Below, piece by piece: positions 35,870 to 47,333 of a DNA stretch of 64,000 nt. Position numbers and translations under genes: made by a program. Below the pieces are notes generated by a model. It did no database searches. It had not been told where the DNA came from and worked only from the letters and a program-made list of their open reading frames with translations. Position 1 is the stretch's first letter; the number at the start of each line of letters is the position of its first letter. Location: NCBI RefSeq assembly GCF_032854445.1, contig NC_088301.1, forward strand, positions 16,614,281 to 16,678,280, in the 5' to 3' direction. Source of the DNA: Liolophura sinensis. Taxonomy: Eukaryota > Mollusca > Polyplacophora > Chitonida > Chitonidae.

Positions 35870-36113
35870 TAGAGTTTCGGGAGCGGTAGAGTCACGCATG
35901 ATAAAGCAACGACTAGTTGTCCCGTATCAGTATTACGGCTTGAGTGGAGCGGCTTATCTGCCTTCGGTAAGGCGTTCCAGTGGAGCAGAACTAGATAAAA
36001 AAGCGGGGGAAACTCCGTCCTGCAACAAGGGGGCACATTACATGCACTCTAAGGATTCCTTCGTTGTCATATGATGGAAAAGTGCGACGTTAAACCCAAA
36101 CACTTGCTCACTC
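35870..36113 (+). repeat. SINE family C, 5'-truncated
   Basis: Body from the CGACTAGTTGTCCCGTATCA block through CTCCGTCCTGCAACAAGG to TCATATGATGGAAAAGTGCG, ACGTTAAACCCAAACAC and TGCTCACTCA. Confidence 0.85.
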
Positions 36114-36430
36114 ATTTATATAGTTGAATTTCCTCACGTTGCGACCTTGTCATTATTCACGGTCTACACGGGTTTGACATTTACATATGTCTTGAAACTG
36201 ATAGCTGTTCCTGTACCAGATGTTAAACAACGTTATTGACTAACTGGTGTCAAACTATGTTTTTGGTAATGAATTCTGCCATTATCGGTGAGGAACTCCG
36301 CTTCTTGCATATTCTACAAATGGTACACGATTGTCAAGCTTGCCGTATAAATAGACATGGATAATTTAATTAACATAAATTCTTTATAGTTCTTTTTGTT
36401 TTTCTCCTATTGAATATGTATGTATGTATT

Positions 36431-36630
36431 CTTTGGGTTTCACGTCGTACTTAATTTTTTCTAGTCATTCGAGGACGGGGAGTCATTAGGTGTGTGTAGA
36501 TATCCTGTGTCTTCCTGTGGAGGTGCTGCCGCCACTAAAGTATTATGCTGATGACACCAGACATGACACCCAACCCAGTCACATTATACTGATACCGAGC
36601 CAACCAGTCCTGAGGAGGCCGCTCTTACCC
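36431..36630 (-). repeat. SINE family B, head lost
   Basis: Tail TTGGGTTTCACGTCGTACTT, CGAGGACGGGGAGTCATTAG, then GGTGCTGCCGCCACTAAAG and CACCAGACATGACACCCA. Confidence 0.8.
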
Positions 36631-38079
36631 TTAGCGCACCTTAGCGATGTTCTTTTTACTGAGGATAACCCACAACAAACTGTCACATCAAGAATTACAG
36701 ATACAAAGAAAAACGTTATGTATCATTAAATTTGGAAATCCGATGTTGGTGAACAAAATCAACATGAAATTATTTTAAATATTAATTCGATAGAAGGTCA
36801 GATATAACTAAATGGGGAAAAAGCGGTTTCTAAAGTGTATCGAGGCAGGCAGAATAGCAAATACAGAAATATTGTCAATTACACTAAGATATGAAGAACC
36901 ATTTAGCAAGACGCAAAGCGTGCGCTTGAGGTATGGACCCACAACAAAAGGGTAATGAGGACCAAGACAAAGTACACGAACTAATGATGTGAGCACGTGT
37001 TTGAGCAGCAAAGGCATGGTCAGAAAAGAATGTTTGGACATTTTCGTACCATCATCACTTTGAACAAGTAGTCTTTTGAGTAATATTGAATTTAAACAGA
37101 TTTTTTCGTGAAGGACTTAAGCCCTTTCTCATCTCACAAGTATCTATTAATGTGCATTTATTAAGAGATATTTCCTCTTCTACAGTTGCCAACACCTTAA
37201 AGTTTTACCCATAATACATGACTTGAAAAAGCTAGACGTATGACATAATATTAATAGTGAGGAGCACTAGGAAAACCTATATTGTGCATTTGGTGATAAA
37301 ATATTATTTTACAAAAAAAATCGACAAATTGTCACATAAAGGTTCAGAGCATAGTGACTGTGGAATATTCCGCCACATAAATGGGGTGGTGGGTGTCTTC
37401 CCACAAAGAGGTCACTTCCACAGATAAGTCTTAACTGGATCAGCGACATTTTCCGACACAGGTTTTCTTTGTACTGTTGTCTGCATATCGGATAGATATG
37501 ACCTCTATCAGATCTTGGACAAGAAATAAAACTTACCTTTGCCTGACAGGAAGCTGTTAAGACATTTGAACAGACAAACTCAGAGGTATGGTGTAGCATC
37601 ATGTCCATGAACATCTTTTACAACCTTTGTAATTTGCGTATAGCTTGAACGATGCATGAAACGGTTTCGTGATTTTCCCGTCAAATGTAATTTAGGATAG
37701 GTTATAACATATAAATCTTTGATGATGGTGGTGGAGAAAGCTGTTGGGGTGGGGTGGGGTGGGGTGGATGATAACCAGTCTCAGAGTTATTTATTTATTA
37801 GTGTGCTATATGCCAGAATTCATTAGCTCAACGGATTAACTTCACATAGTGAAGAACGCAGGTCACCCCGAGAAAGGACTTAGAATGCAACGTTGGAAAA
37901 CATCAATGTATCGACCTTTATTTGGTCACCATCGGGATTATATATGTATCTAGCCAAATAAACGTGTAAATATTGATGTTTGCCAACGGTGCACTTCACA
38001 TTTTTCCTCAAAGCTGACCTGCCTACTTTGCTAAATACTTGAGAGTGCACATTATCATTATCAAATACTTGAACTTCAG
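36631..38079. other. 1.4 kb without a recognised gene
   Basis: The frame at 37,309-37,614 (-) contains a consensus GTAAGT on the minus strand (37,531-37,536) after 26 codons. Without an acceptor or homology I do not call an exon. Confidence 0.4.
37746..37767 (+). repeat. (GGGGT)4 tract
   Basis: Four perfect GGGGT units plus GG, a strong G-quadruplex candidate. Confidence 0.95.
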
Positions 38080-38203
38080 GGACCTGCGGATGGTCGTGGG
38101 TTTCCCCTGGGCTCAGCCCTGTTTCCACCCACCATAATACAGACCGCCGTCGTATAAGTGAAATATTCTTGAGTACGGCGTAATGAAATAAATAAATAAG
38201 TAA
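38080..38203 (+). repeat. SINE family A, 3' half
   Basis: GACCTGCGGATGGTCGTGGG to GAGTACGGCGTAATG and (AAAT)n. The AAACACCAATC part of the tail is deleted. Confidence 0.85.
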
Positions 38204-38404
38204 ACTGAACTTCAGGGTCAGAGTGTTATTCTTTTTCCGCCAAGAGCTTTTATTTCTTTTAAGAAATTCAGCACAACTGAAAAACAATGATATTCCCTTC
38301 CCATGCAAACTCAAAGGCTTTTTTGGTGTGCACGAAAATTAGGCTGGGCTTGCAGTTGTTGCATATGAGCGGTGGTACTTACAGCATAAATAGTCGTCAC
38401 TGGA

Positions 38405-38440
38405 GAGGAATGACTCAAAATGCTGTGTTGTTGTCACATT
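38405..38440 (-). repeat. Family E repeat, 5' end only
   Basis: GGAATGACTCAAAATGCTGT then GTTGTTGTCACATTTAAT is the reverse of the E start. As at 18.9 kb, a Penelope-like terminus begins within about 50 bp. Confidence 0.5.
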
Positions 38441-38490
38441 TAATATACAATGACATTAATAAAATATCAAGGGACCAGGTGTACATGTGA

Positions 38491-39243
38491 GAATATATGC
38501 GTCGAAATAGACATTCGTATACCAGCTGTCAACCAATCAGGATGTTCCGGGTCAATAATCGCAAGACCAATTCCCAACACGACGTTTAACACAAACCACC
38601 AAAGAACTAAGGAAGTATATAAAGTACGAAAATAGGACGGAATCAGATTAACACTTCCCAGTGATGTAGGAAATACGCAAAGGTATGCTATGAGCGACTG
38701 AGTGAAATCAGTATTCAAATCGTGTACCGTTCTAGAATATAAGTTGTCAATAATAAAATATGCATCTCAGCTAAGCTTTGATTGTAGCTGTTCATATATC
38801 CAAAGTGGCAATCTCATTCAACACCATGGGTATTTAAGTCCCTATTCCCGGGTAAGCGGAATTAGACACAATCACGAAGCAGAACGCAAAAGTTTCTGGG
38901 CGCTCTGTACATATTTACTTGCAAGAGAATTTTACTCATAGTAAAACTTAAGAAATTTGGGGTGAAAGCGTTTGAAGGAGTGCCCTGGATACTAGGTGTC
39001 GCAATAATAACTTTGATTGAACGTTGATTGAAATCCTCACACAATATGTAGGATCTAGAAAATGTTGCTGTCCAAGTAAGGACAATTTACAAGGTCAAAG
39101 TTGTAACTATCCATCTTGTCGTACAGTCTGGAAGAGAGGAAACCTTTTTGGTCTATGTACAAATATAAGTCTAGATAAGATGTACCATCTAGAGAGTCTG
39201 TGGTATCCTTTAAATCCAGGGAAGGTGGGTAGAGCGTGTACAA
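38491..39243 (-). mobile_element. Penelope-like element, 5'-truncated copy
   Basis: The 3' end is GAATATATGCGTCGAAATAG. The terminal region and UTR follow, then RT remnants on the minus strand between 39,055 and 39,243 (PPSLDLKDTTDSLDGTSYLD; SSRLYDKM), the stretch just after YxDD in the 26-kb copy. The copy stops at 39,243, where the duplicated block at 39,245 begins, so the element is 5'-truncated at that junction. Confidence 0.75.
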
Positions 39244-39244
39244 T

Positions 39245-39403
39245 AGGAAGTGCCCGGTATATAAAACGTGTTGTTAAACCCGTTAAATGACAAAAAATTT
39301 TCACGTTGGCCGGACTCATAGCTGGCATTAACGGCGTTAATCAAAAGCATTCAATTTGTCACGTATGCCCGAGTACACGGCTAGGAAGATCGTATAAAGA
39401 GGC
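39245..39403 (+). repeat. Duplicated block X, copy 1
   Basis: Near-identical to 39,547-39,706: AGGAAGTGCCCGGTATATAA, TTGGCCGGACTCA and CACGTATGCCCGAGTACACG. Not a family I know. Confidence 0.9.
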
Positions 39404-39405
39404 TA

Positions 39406-39530
39406 AAACATAAAGGGTGGTTTCCGACTATCCTACAAGTTTTGGAAGCGCATTAGCATAATGGACTTCAAAGTTTGGCAACGGCGTCAACATCCTGGAC
39501 TACATAGTTTGACAAAAGCGTTAATATTCT
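39406..39530 (+). repeat. Duplicated block Y, copy 1 (short minisatellite)
   Basis: Near-identical to 40,087-40,211: AAACATAAAGGGTGGTTTCC, CGCATTAGCATAATGGAC and TGACAAAAGCGTTAATATTC. It contains about two units of the 34-bp minisatellite. Confidence 0.9.
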
Positions 39531-39546
39531 AAAATTCTTAATATAA

Positions 39547-39706
39547 AGGAAGTGCCCGGTATATAAAACGTGTTGTTAAACCCGTTAAATGACAAGAAAT
39601 TTTTCACGTTGGCCGGACTCACAGTTGGCATTAACGGCGTTAATCCCAAGCATTCAATTTGTCACGTATGCCCGAGTACACGGCTAGGAAGATCGTATAA
39701 AGAGGC
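39547..39706 (+). repeat. Duplicated block X, copy 2
   Basis: Starts 302 bp downstream of copy 1. In this second occurrence block Y no longer follows directly, because 380 bp lie between (39,707-40,086). Confidence 0.9.
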
Positions 39707-39887
39707 ACTTGTCAGGTTTTTGACAAAAGCTCCCCATGCATTGTTTATTAACGTGTCACGAAAAATACGACACAGTTTATTTGCATGTAACTTTTACGTG
39801 TAGCACAGCTGGCATTCTATGCAGAATGAATTAACTCCATACAATCTACACCCTCTCACCCCCTCCCCCGGAAAGCTGTACTGCCTG

Positions 39888-39968
39888 ATTTATTAATTTG
39901 ATTGCTGTTTTACGCTGTACTCATGATTGTTTCACTTATACGATGGCGGCCAACAGTATGGTGGGAGC
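39888..39968 (-). repeat. SINE family A, tail fragment
   Basis: TTTGATTGCTGTTTTACGCT and TTTCACTTATACGATGGCGG then CCAACAGTATGGTGGGAG. It lies in the segment separating block X from block Y in the second duplicate, and its insertion may have helped to separate them. Confidence 0.8.
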
Positions 39969-40086
39969 GCCTTATTGACGCTATACTACTGCATACATGA
40001 ACCCATGCCATTTCTGTTCAATGCTGTAGTTATTGTTCGGCTTATCAAGCTGAACGCTGGAAACCTATACATGTCGTACTCGACTG

Positions 40087-40560
40087 AAACATAAAGGGTG
40101 GTTTCCGACTATCCTACAAGTTTCGGAAGCGCATTAGCATAATGGACTTCAAAGTTTGGCAACGGCGTCAACATCCTGGACTACATAGTTTGACAAAAGC
40201 GTTAATATTCTGAGCTGAAAAGAATGGCAACTGCTTGAACATACTAGGCTACAAAGCTTGGTAACCTCGTCAACATCCTGAGCTACAAGTTTGACAAAAG
40301 CGTTGATATCATGACGTACACAGTTTGACAACCGCGTTAACAGCCTAATTTGCGAAGTTTGGTAACCGTGTTAACTTCATGTGCTAAACAGTTTTCAACC
40401 TCGTTAATAGCATAGTCTGCGAAGTGTTAACATCTTATGCTACAAACTTTGGCAACAGTGCTCTTATCGTAAGCTATAAAGTTTGGCAACCGCCTTAATA
40501 TCATGGGCTAGAAATTTTGGCAACCGCGTTAGCATCGTGGGCTACAAAGATTGGAAGCTT
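40087..40560 (+). repeat. Block Y copy 2, expanded 34-bp minisatellite
   Basis: After the part shared with 39,406-39,530 the array continues for about ten more diverged units of AAGTTTGGCAACCGCGTTAA plus CATCCTGGGCTAC (34 bp). An ORF through it repeats a short peptide but is not a credible gene. Confidence 0.85.
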
Positions 40561-40597
40561 AACATTGATCATTGTTGTCACATGAGCAACAAGTATT

Positions 40598-42757
40598 GAA
40601 TATAAGCGTCATGTTCGACATTCGTATACCATTCATAGTCCGTAAAGGGCGTTCCAAGTCGATAATCGCATGATTCATTTCCAAAACGTTTAACACTGGT
40701 TCCCAAAGACAAAGATATGTAAGAAATGATACAAATAGGAAATGAAGCCGATTACACACAAGAGAGAAGCGGTTATCAGTTTTCAATGATGCCGGGCAGA
40801 CAGTGGATATTCTAGGCATGAATTCAATATCAAAGCTCAAATTCGTAGACCACGAATGGGTTCCAGGTCCGATAACAATTAAGCAACGCACCTCATTCGC
40901 CCTTTAATTGCAACTGTTCATAAAGGTTTCACACAGATGTAATGAGCATAGGAACCTAGCCTCAGGTTAAGCGGTATTAGATACAGTTCGAAAATGACGA
41001 GCGTTACAGACCTTAACCCAACAGATTCTGATTCAAAAGTAACGGACGATTACGTCTTTCACGTAAATATGTAAGGATCTCATACTACAAGAGGCGCCAT
41101 CTATGATGTTACACTTGACATGCTGGTCTGTATAATGGCTCTCTACTAAATAGACGGTTACACTCGGTGAGCTGCGCCATCTATGTTATTAAATACCAAG
41201 TACGCGATAGATATGTAATTAAGGATAACAGCGCCGTGTATGTGGTTGATCACAATGCAGATCGTAGAGATTCTGAAGGCCCTGTCCATACCTGCCAACG
41301 AGAATGTTATACTCATTGTAAAATTTGAGAAACTTAGAATGAAGGCGTTTGATGGAGTATCCTTGACAAAGTAGTTTTTGAACTAACAACTTGTGACGCA
41401 GATTAAAGTCACCACAATTTAGGCAAGATCTGACAAAATTTTGTCGTAAAGGCGGGGTGAAAGGAGACCATGTTAGTCTTTGTACAGATATAGATCCAAA
41501 TAAGATGTACCATCAGGACTATCTGTTGTCTCCTTTAAATCCAATGAAGGCGAATAGATTTCCTTCACCGCCTCAGCAATGTGCGGGTTATTTAACGCCA
41601 GTAGATCAACAATATACCGCTTGGTAAATGAAAAGGATCGAACTTTAAAGATATTACTTTTAAGTAATTTCTGCATATAGTCGTATTCTTATGAAAACAG
41701 GTATATGTCTGCCAAAAGAGTCGCACAATTGGTGCCCACTGGAATACCTTTGGACTTTTGGTAAATGGTATCCCCGGATTTCACATAGATGTTGTTAATG
41801 AGAAATTCAAGTAATTCAATAAACAATGTAACCTGCCATGAGTGGTATCCTTTATAAATAGTAGAACTAAAGAAAGCCTTATTGCTTCTGACGTTAATGT
41901 AACGGTGACCTGTTTTAGTAAATACCGACACAATTAACGATGATATTCTTTCAATAAGATCTTTGTGAGGAATTTTAGTATAGAGTGTAGACAAATCCCA
42001 GGTGGATACGTCTTTGCACGGTATATGCTTACGAGTTTAGAGTTGTTAAGAATCCACATGCAGTTGACACCTGGATTTTTTGTTATGGCAAAACAATACT
42101 TATTCCAAAATGACTTTACTTCTTGTAAAGCTCTCCTGTATGGGGATTTATGCACTTTAGGAATCCAGTAAAGTTGTGGTACCTGTGTATGACGGGTAGG
42201 TATATTTAGGCACCTTTCTTTAAGAAAGGTTTTGTGTTTTTTTTAAATAGTTCCTCCAGAGTACATGTAGTAGCCGAATACGTGGATGTTGTTGTAGATG
42301 CACATAGCTCTTGAACAAGAACTTCATAATAATAATTCTTGCAAATAAAGATGACATTATTAGGAGCCTTGTCTGCTACAGTGATGACAAATTTACTATG
42401 AAGGTAGCGAGTGTTTCTTGCACAGTGGGATCCTTAAAAACCTGTTTAACTTTAGGTAGAGCATCAAAGTCTATACGGTGTATAGTTAAACTAACCTTCT
42501 TTTTGACCATGTCAAGCCAATGGTTAAGTACCAAAGAATCCACTTTCTCCCGTTTTGACCATTTTTTAACATACTCCTCAAGCGTCGAGGTGATATTTTT
42601 TTTGTTAGATCGAATGTTGACATTTCTCTTTTCTTTATACATAGGACCTCTCACAAAGAGATTCCTTAGATCATGATTCTTAAAAATACAGTCACCAGAC
42701 ATGTTTACATTTGTCGTAGGTAAAGCTGAGGCTTCACAATCACAGCTATAGCCGCCA
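40598..42757 (-). mobile_element. Penelope-like retroelement, second long copy
   Basis: Collinear with 25,425-27,780: terminal region, the three GCGCC repeats near 41,095-41,240, the RT region and its N-terminus. It shares the exact 3' boundary word GAATATAAGCGTC and ends 5' within the N-terminal coding region at about 42,757, so it is 5'-truncated. Compared with copy 1 it lacks about 100 bp after the catalytic motif (near 41,438). Confidence 0.8.
41270..42757 (-). pseudogene. Reverse transcriptase, inactive (copy 2)
   Basis: The N-terminal part (42,376-42,757) and the fingers-to-palm junction (41,934-42,155) are open exactly where copy 1 is shifted. New breaks occur near 42,406 (one base missing) and at 41,690. 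The palm reads STLYTKIPHKD (motif A), GIPVGTNCATLLADIYLF (motif B) and YIVD instead of YIDD. Loss of the first catalytic Asp should abolish polymerisation. It must have been mobilised by an active relative. Confidence 0.8.
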
Positions 42758-44183
42758 GAAGCTCTCCCCACCTCCGTTCAGTGCTACTGTGACGGTTATG
42801 GTTAAAAAAACATGGTTAAAAAAACAACATTGATCATTCATATCGGGCAGCAGTTGACAGCATGTATAAGACATTTTACTGTGAATTACAGTTAAGATAT
42901 TATATATATGTAATATGGTTACAACAATATATTTATTTTGGCATTGGCGCATTGGAATTTCAAATAAATTTGGTTTATAATGTAACTTTTTCTATATCGG
43001 ACCATTGTACATGCGTACAAATATTCCAAGGTCATTAACTTAGTTCATGTTTGAAAAAAGAATTAATGTCACATTATTTTATACCCCATCACATATTTTA
43101 AAACACGAAAAAATATTCATCTTATCTGTGTAACAAATAAAACCAACTTAATCCTAAGTTTAACAAGATAAACATATACAAAATATTAATCATTTATATA
43201 TCTCATAATATTTATTTATCATATTTTCATGACACATTCATACATTCATCAAAAGTTATACCTTTGGTCAACACTGAAGTATATGTGACTGAAGGGTTGC
43301 TACGTATATGTATTCCAAGATTCTACCTTTCGTCAACACTGAAATATATGTGACTGAACTTAAGTGGTAATCATGGTCGCTGTCCCAAACGTCATCCCAG
43401 TAGGTGCTTATCGGTTACACCGAAGTGTACAAAGAATGTTGATACATGTCCTAAGGCGGGCCGTTGATGAGCTTAGGAAAGACAAAGTCGATACAGGCCA
43501 CCACAAGGAGGGAGACTTTGTAGAGGATTCTGTAGATTGGCCATGCTTTCGGGCTCTGCCCTCGAGAACGCGAAGATGTCTCAAGTCAGAAATCTTTAAT
43601 TTTGTCAACACATTTAAATCACAAATTTACTGCAGTAAACTGTTTAGATTTCAGGACTAAGTCTAAGTTAAATATAATACGGCTTTGTGATCCCGATGCT
43701 TGTTTAATGTGAGGCATTTTCAAGGTTAGAGAGTGTTGCAGACAGTCCAGTTTTTCAGTTAATGAAACATCTTGTATCGCAGCCGACCACTTATCTGACA
43801 ATATCTGTGCTACACGTTTAGCGCGCATCATTTGGTTTGGACATCAATAGACTATCGCCAGTGGTCACCACGCCCATACCTTGAACCATGAAGTCATGAC
43901 CCTTAAAACCTATGCGCTAAGAATACACATAATTCTCTATCCTTAACAACACATTCAGTTACATGTCCCCCAACGGAAACCCAGTGAACGTTAACCCAAT
44001 CCGCCGACACCTGCTGGGCAGAAATAATTATATTTCAATTCCAGAAGTGTGATATTATATCACTTCTTGGCATGATCTTTTATTCCATGCTTAACCTTTT
44101 ATTTATTAGCGATTATTTTAGATCATATACTCCTCTGAGAAACAACAACTTTAAATTCATGAATGGTCCAGCATTACACAGAT
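42758..44183. other. No recognised gene
   Basis: A 35-bp direct repeat (TCAACACTGAAGTATATGTG) lies at 43,260-43,294 and 43,324-43,358. A 98-codon frame at 43,364-43,660 (+) and a 70-codon frame at 43,619-43,831 (-) are polar and protein-like but unrecognised. Confidence 0.4.
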
Positions 44184-44189
44184 TTTATT
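44184..44189 (-). terminator. Candidate AATAAA polyadenylation signal
   Basis: TTTATT on + reads AATAAA on the minus strand, downstream of the putative last exon of the SET locus (stop at 45,414). It would give a 3' UTR of about 1.2 kb. Other AATAAA words nearby make the choice uncertain. Confidence 0.3.
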
Positions 44190-44349
44190 AAATTTAAAGA
44201 TATGAACATGTAAAGCGGTCTTTTTCAGACAACTTATAAACAAATCCGGCAATAATACACCATTACAGCACGACAGAACACACAAAAGAAAACTAAATCT
44301 TCTACAACAACAACAAAAAAATTAAAAGGCATAATGTAAAATACATAGC

Positions 44350-45340
44350 ACTGACCTTAAGGCAACATTATATGTTACCCAACAATTGCTTTGTGTGAAA
44401 AAATTCCAGAAATTACCCAGATTTCAACTTTGTACATGTTTTGTCTGATGTTACTTTGTGTACAATACAACATTGACAAAGCTTCAATCCTTGTCTGCAA
44501 AAACACATATTACACCCTCTTGTTATGGTGATAAACTTATCAAAAAGAAAGCGAAGGTCTCCTCTTTTGAGAACCTTAAGACAACAGTATATGCATGTTA
44601 CCCTACACTGACCCGTTGTCGTTTTTAAGACAAAAATTTACTCTCCAGAAACATGTATGAATATACATTAACAGCAAATTTACCCGCATTTAAGACCAGA
44701 AACCCCACAAGGGACAAAGGTCAGAGTGACAGTGAAAAATAAAACAATTCCCCATAATTACCCAATTTCAACCTTGTCTCTGCAAAGTTTACTCTATCTC
44801 CGATAAACACTGACATACTCCCGTCTATGCAAAACTTAACAACAAAAAACCATTATGGTGTGACCATTGTACACCTGTACATCTCTCACCAAGATCTACG
44901 CTTTATTTCAGGAGGAATGAATCAGTCATATAACTAAGCACAGATACACTGACCTTAAGGCAACAGTATATTATACCCAACAAAATATCTACCTTTCAGA
45001 AACATATATGAATATACGTTAATAACTTACAGCTGGTTTAGCCATGCCACATCAAACTTTCCTATAGCTCGTCGCCGCTAAATCTATGTCTTATTTTAGG
45101 AACAAGGAATCAGTCATGTAGCTAGGTACAGATACACGGACATTAGAACAACAGTATATGTGTATGTTACCCAACAGTTGTCTGAAACAAATCTACCCTC
45201 TAGAAACATATGTGAATATACATTAACAGCTTCCGGCTAACTCACAAGGGTGAAGGTCAGAATGACAGTGAAGTATAAAGCAATTCACATATTACCGAAA
45301 TTTCACCCCGATCTGTACAAGTATTATTTTATGTCCAATA
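44350..45340. repeat. Degenerate tandem array (putative 3' UTR)
   Basis: Four units begin near 44,355, 44,568, 44,951 and 45,140. Each opens with ACCTTAAGGCAACAGTATAT-like sequence followed by TTACCCAACA. Three also share CAGAAACATGTATGAATATA then CATTAACAGC. Two share CAGTCATATAACTAAGCACA. Unit length varies (about 190-380 bp). Confidence 0.7.
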
Positions 45341-45413
45341 CCAAACAGACATAAACACAAGAATTAGGCAGTTCAGATGTGAATTAAGTTCATCTGCACA
45401 CACCTCTTTTTGT

Positions 45414-45502
45414 TCATTTATAATATGGGTTCTCAGTTGATGGCACGTGCAGGTCATCTTGTGTTTGTCCTCCAACCATATACTCCACAAGCTCTCTTTT
45501 AT
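45414..45502 (-). CDS. Candidate terminal exon of the SET-domain locus
   Basis: A good acceptor (TTATTTGCCTTTTTCAG) precedes 28 codons reading KRELVEYMVGGQTQDDLHVP and then STENPYYK, followed by TGA at 45,414-45,416. This frame needs one base from the upstream exon. The 47-kb exon provides that only if its donor is the GT at 47,329 and not the one at 47,333. With the earlier donor a different, longer frame opens. Composition and placement suit a C-terminal tail, but the join is unproven. Confidence 0.35.
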
Positions 45503-45617
45503 CTGAAAAAGGCAAATAATTCATAAAATGTTTTTGACACAAGAAACACACACTTATATTTAAAATTTATATAATTACATAAAACCGTTATCAGTACGAC
45601 ATGAACTATCAATCAAT

Positions 45618-45866
45618 GTTATTTATTTGTTTATTTGCTTGCTTTGAGATTTACGCTGTACCGTGTACATTATTTCACTAATACAACGATGACCAGCATT
45701 ATAGAGGAAGGAAATCGAACAGAGCCAGGGGGAAACCCACATCCATCCACAGGTTGCTGGTAAACCATTCCATCTCGAACTGGAGAGGAATTCAGCGTGA
45801 ACAACAGCACTGGTGAGAGCCTCCTGAGTGATTGTACTGTGCAAGCACTCTAACCACTGAATTAAG
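45618..45866 (-). repeat. SINE family A, full length but diverged
   Basis: TTATTTGCTTGC tail, GAGATTTACGCTGTACC, GCCAGGGGGAAACCCACATC core and a CTAACCACTGAATTAAG head. It would lie inside the intron between the two SET-locus exons. Confidence 0.8.
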
Positions 45867-46105
45867 TGTGAAGCAAATGTATATTACGGTACATAATTAA
45901 GAAAGACTGAAACAATTTTTATCCAAAAAACCAAACAAAACAGCTATATGCATGTATAGAGATGGATATGTGCATTTCTGACTGACAACATCTTTTATTG
46001 ATCACGTTTTGGGGAATGGGACCAAGGTCAAATACAGATGGTTTTTCGTCTAAGGCAAAAACACTAAAATGAACCACTGAAGGTGGGAGGGTAGGGTAGA
46101 AATTA

Positions 46106-46361
46106 TTTCTTTATTTTTTTGATTGGTGTTTGATGCGGTACTCAAGAATGCTTCACTTACACGAAGCGGTCAGCATTTTGGTGGGACGAAACCGGGCAGA
46201 CCCCGGGAGAAACCCACGTTCTTCCTCAGGTTGCTGGTAGACCTTTTAATATACGGTCAGCGAGGAAGCCAGCATGAGCTGGACTTGAACTTATAGCCAA
46301 TATTGGTGGGAGGCTTCTGAGTCATTTTGCTTCCCTGGCACGCTGTCCAACCCACCACAGG
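46106..46361 (-). repeat. SINE family A, full length but diverged
   Basis: TTTGATTGGTGTTTGATGCG, GAAACCGGGCAGACCCCGGG, CCAGCATGAGCTGGACTTGA and a degraded head (ACGCTGTCCAACCCACC). Confidence 0.85.
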
Positions 46362-46837
46362 ATTTTTTAAAAACTGATCATTATAAACTACCTTCATAAA
46401 GCATTTCAGAACTTAAAATTGTCAAGGGTTTACAGAACTTCTTCATGTGATCAATTCACAATTTGCCATCTGTTTTTATAAGACATTCAATGACTTTATA
46501 TACCCAAAGAGTATAGTTTTCAGCATCATTTGCAACCAACCAATGTAAATCAACAGTTGGATTTCAATGAATGAATTAATTAAAAATCCTTTGTGTAATT
46601 ATTTCTCTATTAATTTAAAGATGCCTTACATGCCTTACATTACATGCCTTTCATTACATGAACCACTTTAATTGCTACTTGAGTTGATAAGATGCCCTAG
46701 CGAATATTTAGTTTACTTCTGCGTGCACTTTACCCTACTCAAGGACAGTTTTTGCGGAAAATTATAGCCGTTTGTGTCAAAGAGACATTCCTTTCTTTCT
46801 CAAAAAAAACCCAAAAAACAAGAGGAAAAAAAGAGGA

Positions 46838-47080
46838 AATTGTAACTTCCTCGCTTAGCGTTCAGCATGAAGGGGATAGTGCTGTATCAGTATAATGGCT
46901 CAGGCGGGGCGGCTTACTTGCCTTCGGTAAGTCGTCTCAGTGAAGCAGCACTAGATAAAAGAGCGGTGGAAATCCGTCCTGCGACAAGGAGGCACATTAC
47001 ATACACTCTAATGATTCCTTCGTCATCATATGACTGAAAAATTGTTAAGTACGACGTTAAACTCTATGCACTCACCCATT
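46838..47080 (+). repeat. SINE family C, head eroded
   Basis: AACTTCCTCGCTTAGCGTTC, complete body, CATCATATGACTGAAAAATT then GTTAAGTACGACGTTAAAC. It is directly followed by module S. Confidence 0.88.
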
Positions 47081-47084
47081 CAAT

Positions 47085-47303
47085 AGCCATTGAAGCAAAA
47101 CCGTACATTCAGAAATTCTGATCGCTTTATAGAGAAGTTGGCATCACCTTTCAAGTCTACAGAAACTTCAACCCCCTCTACATCCAGACAGGAATCGCAG
47201 AATTTCTGGTCTGTAGATGTTTTCAAAGGTCACTTTCATATGCTTGGATATGAAAAATTGATAAGTAAGACGTTAAACCCCAAGCGCTCACTCACTCACT
47301 CTT
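47085..47303 (+). repeat. Module S plus a second SINE tail, copy 2
   Basis: Module S (ACCGTACATTCAGAAATTCT, GAGAAGTTGGCATCACC, CCCCCTCTACATCCAG, TTTCTGGTCTGTAGATG) runs into GAAAAATTGATAAGTAAGAC, GTTAAACCCCAAGCG and (CTCA)n. It therefore carries its own B/C-type tail. The whole 46,838-47,303 unit looks like a two-part SINE. Confidence 0.8.
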
Positions 47304-47333
47304 TCTCAAAAAAGATATAAAAATGTAACAAAC

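Noticed and set aside
37531-37614. First-exon model with a GTAAGT donor on the minus strand
   Set aside because: A six-base donor is expected many times by chance here. No acceptor or homology was found downstream.
43364-43831. Opposing frames of 98 and 70 codons that look polar and protein-like
   Set aside because: A possible relic of a retroelement, but I could not match either frame to a named domain.
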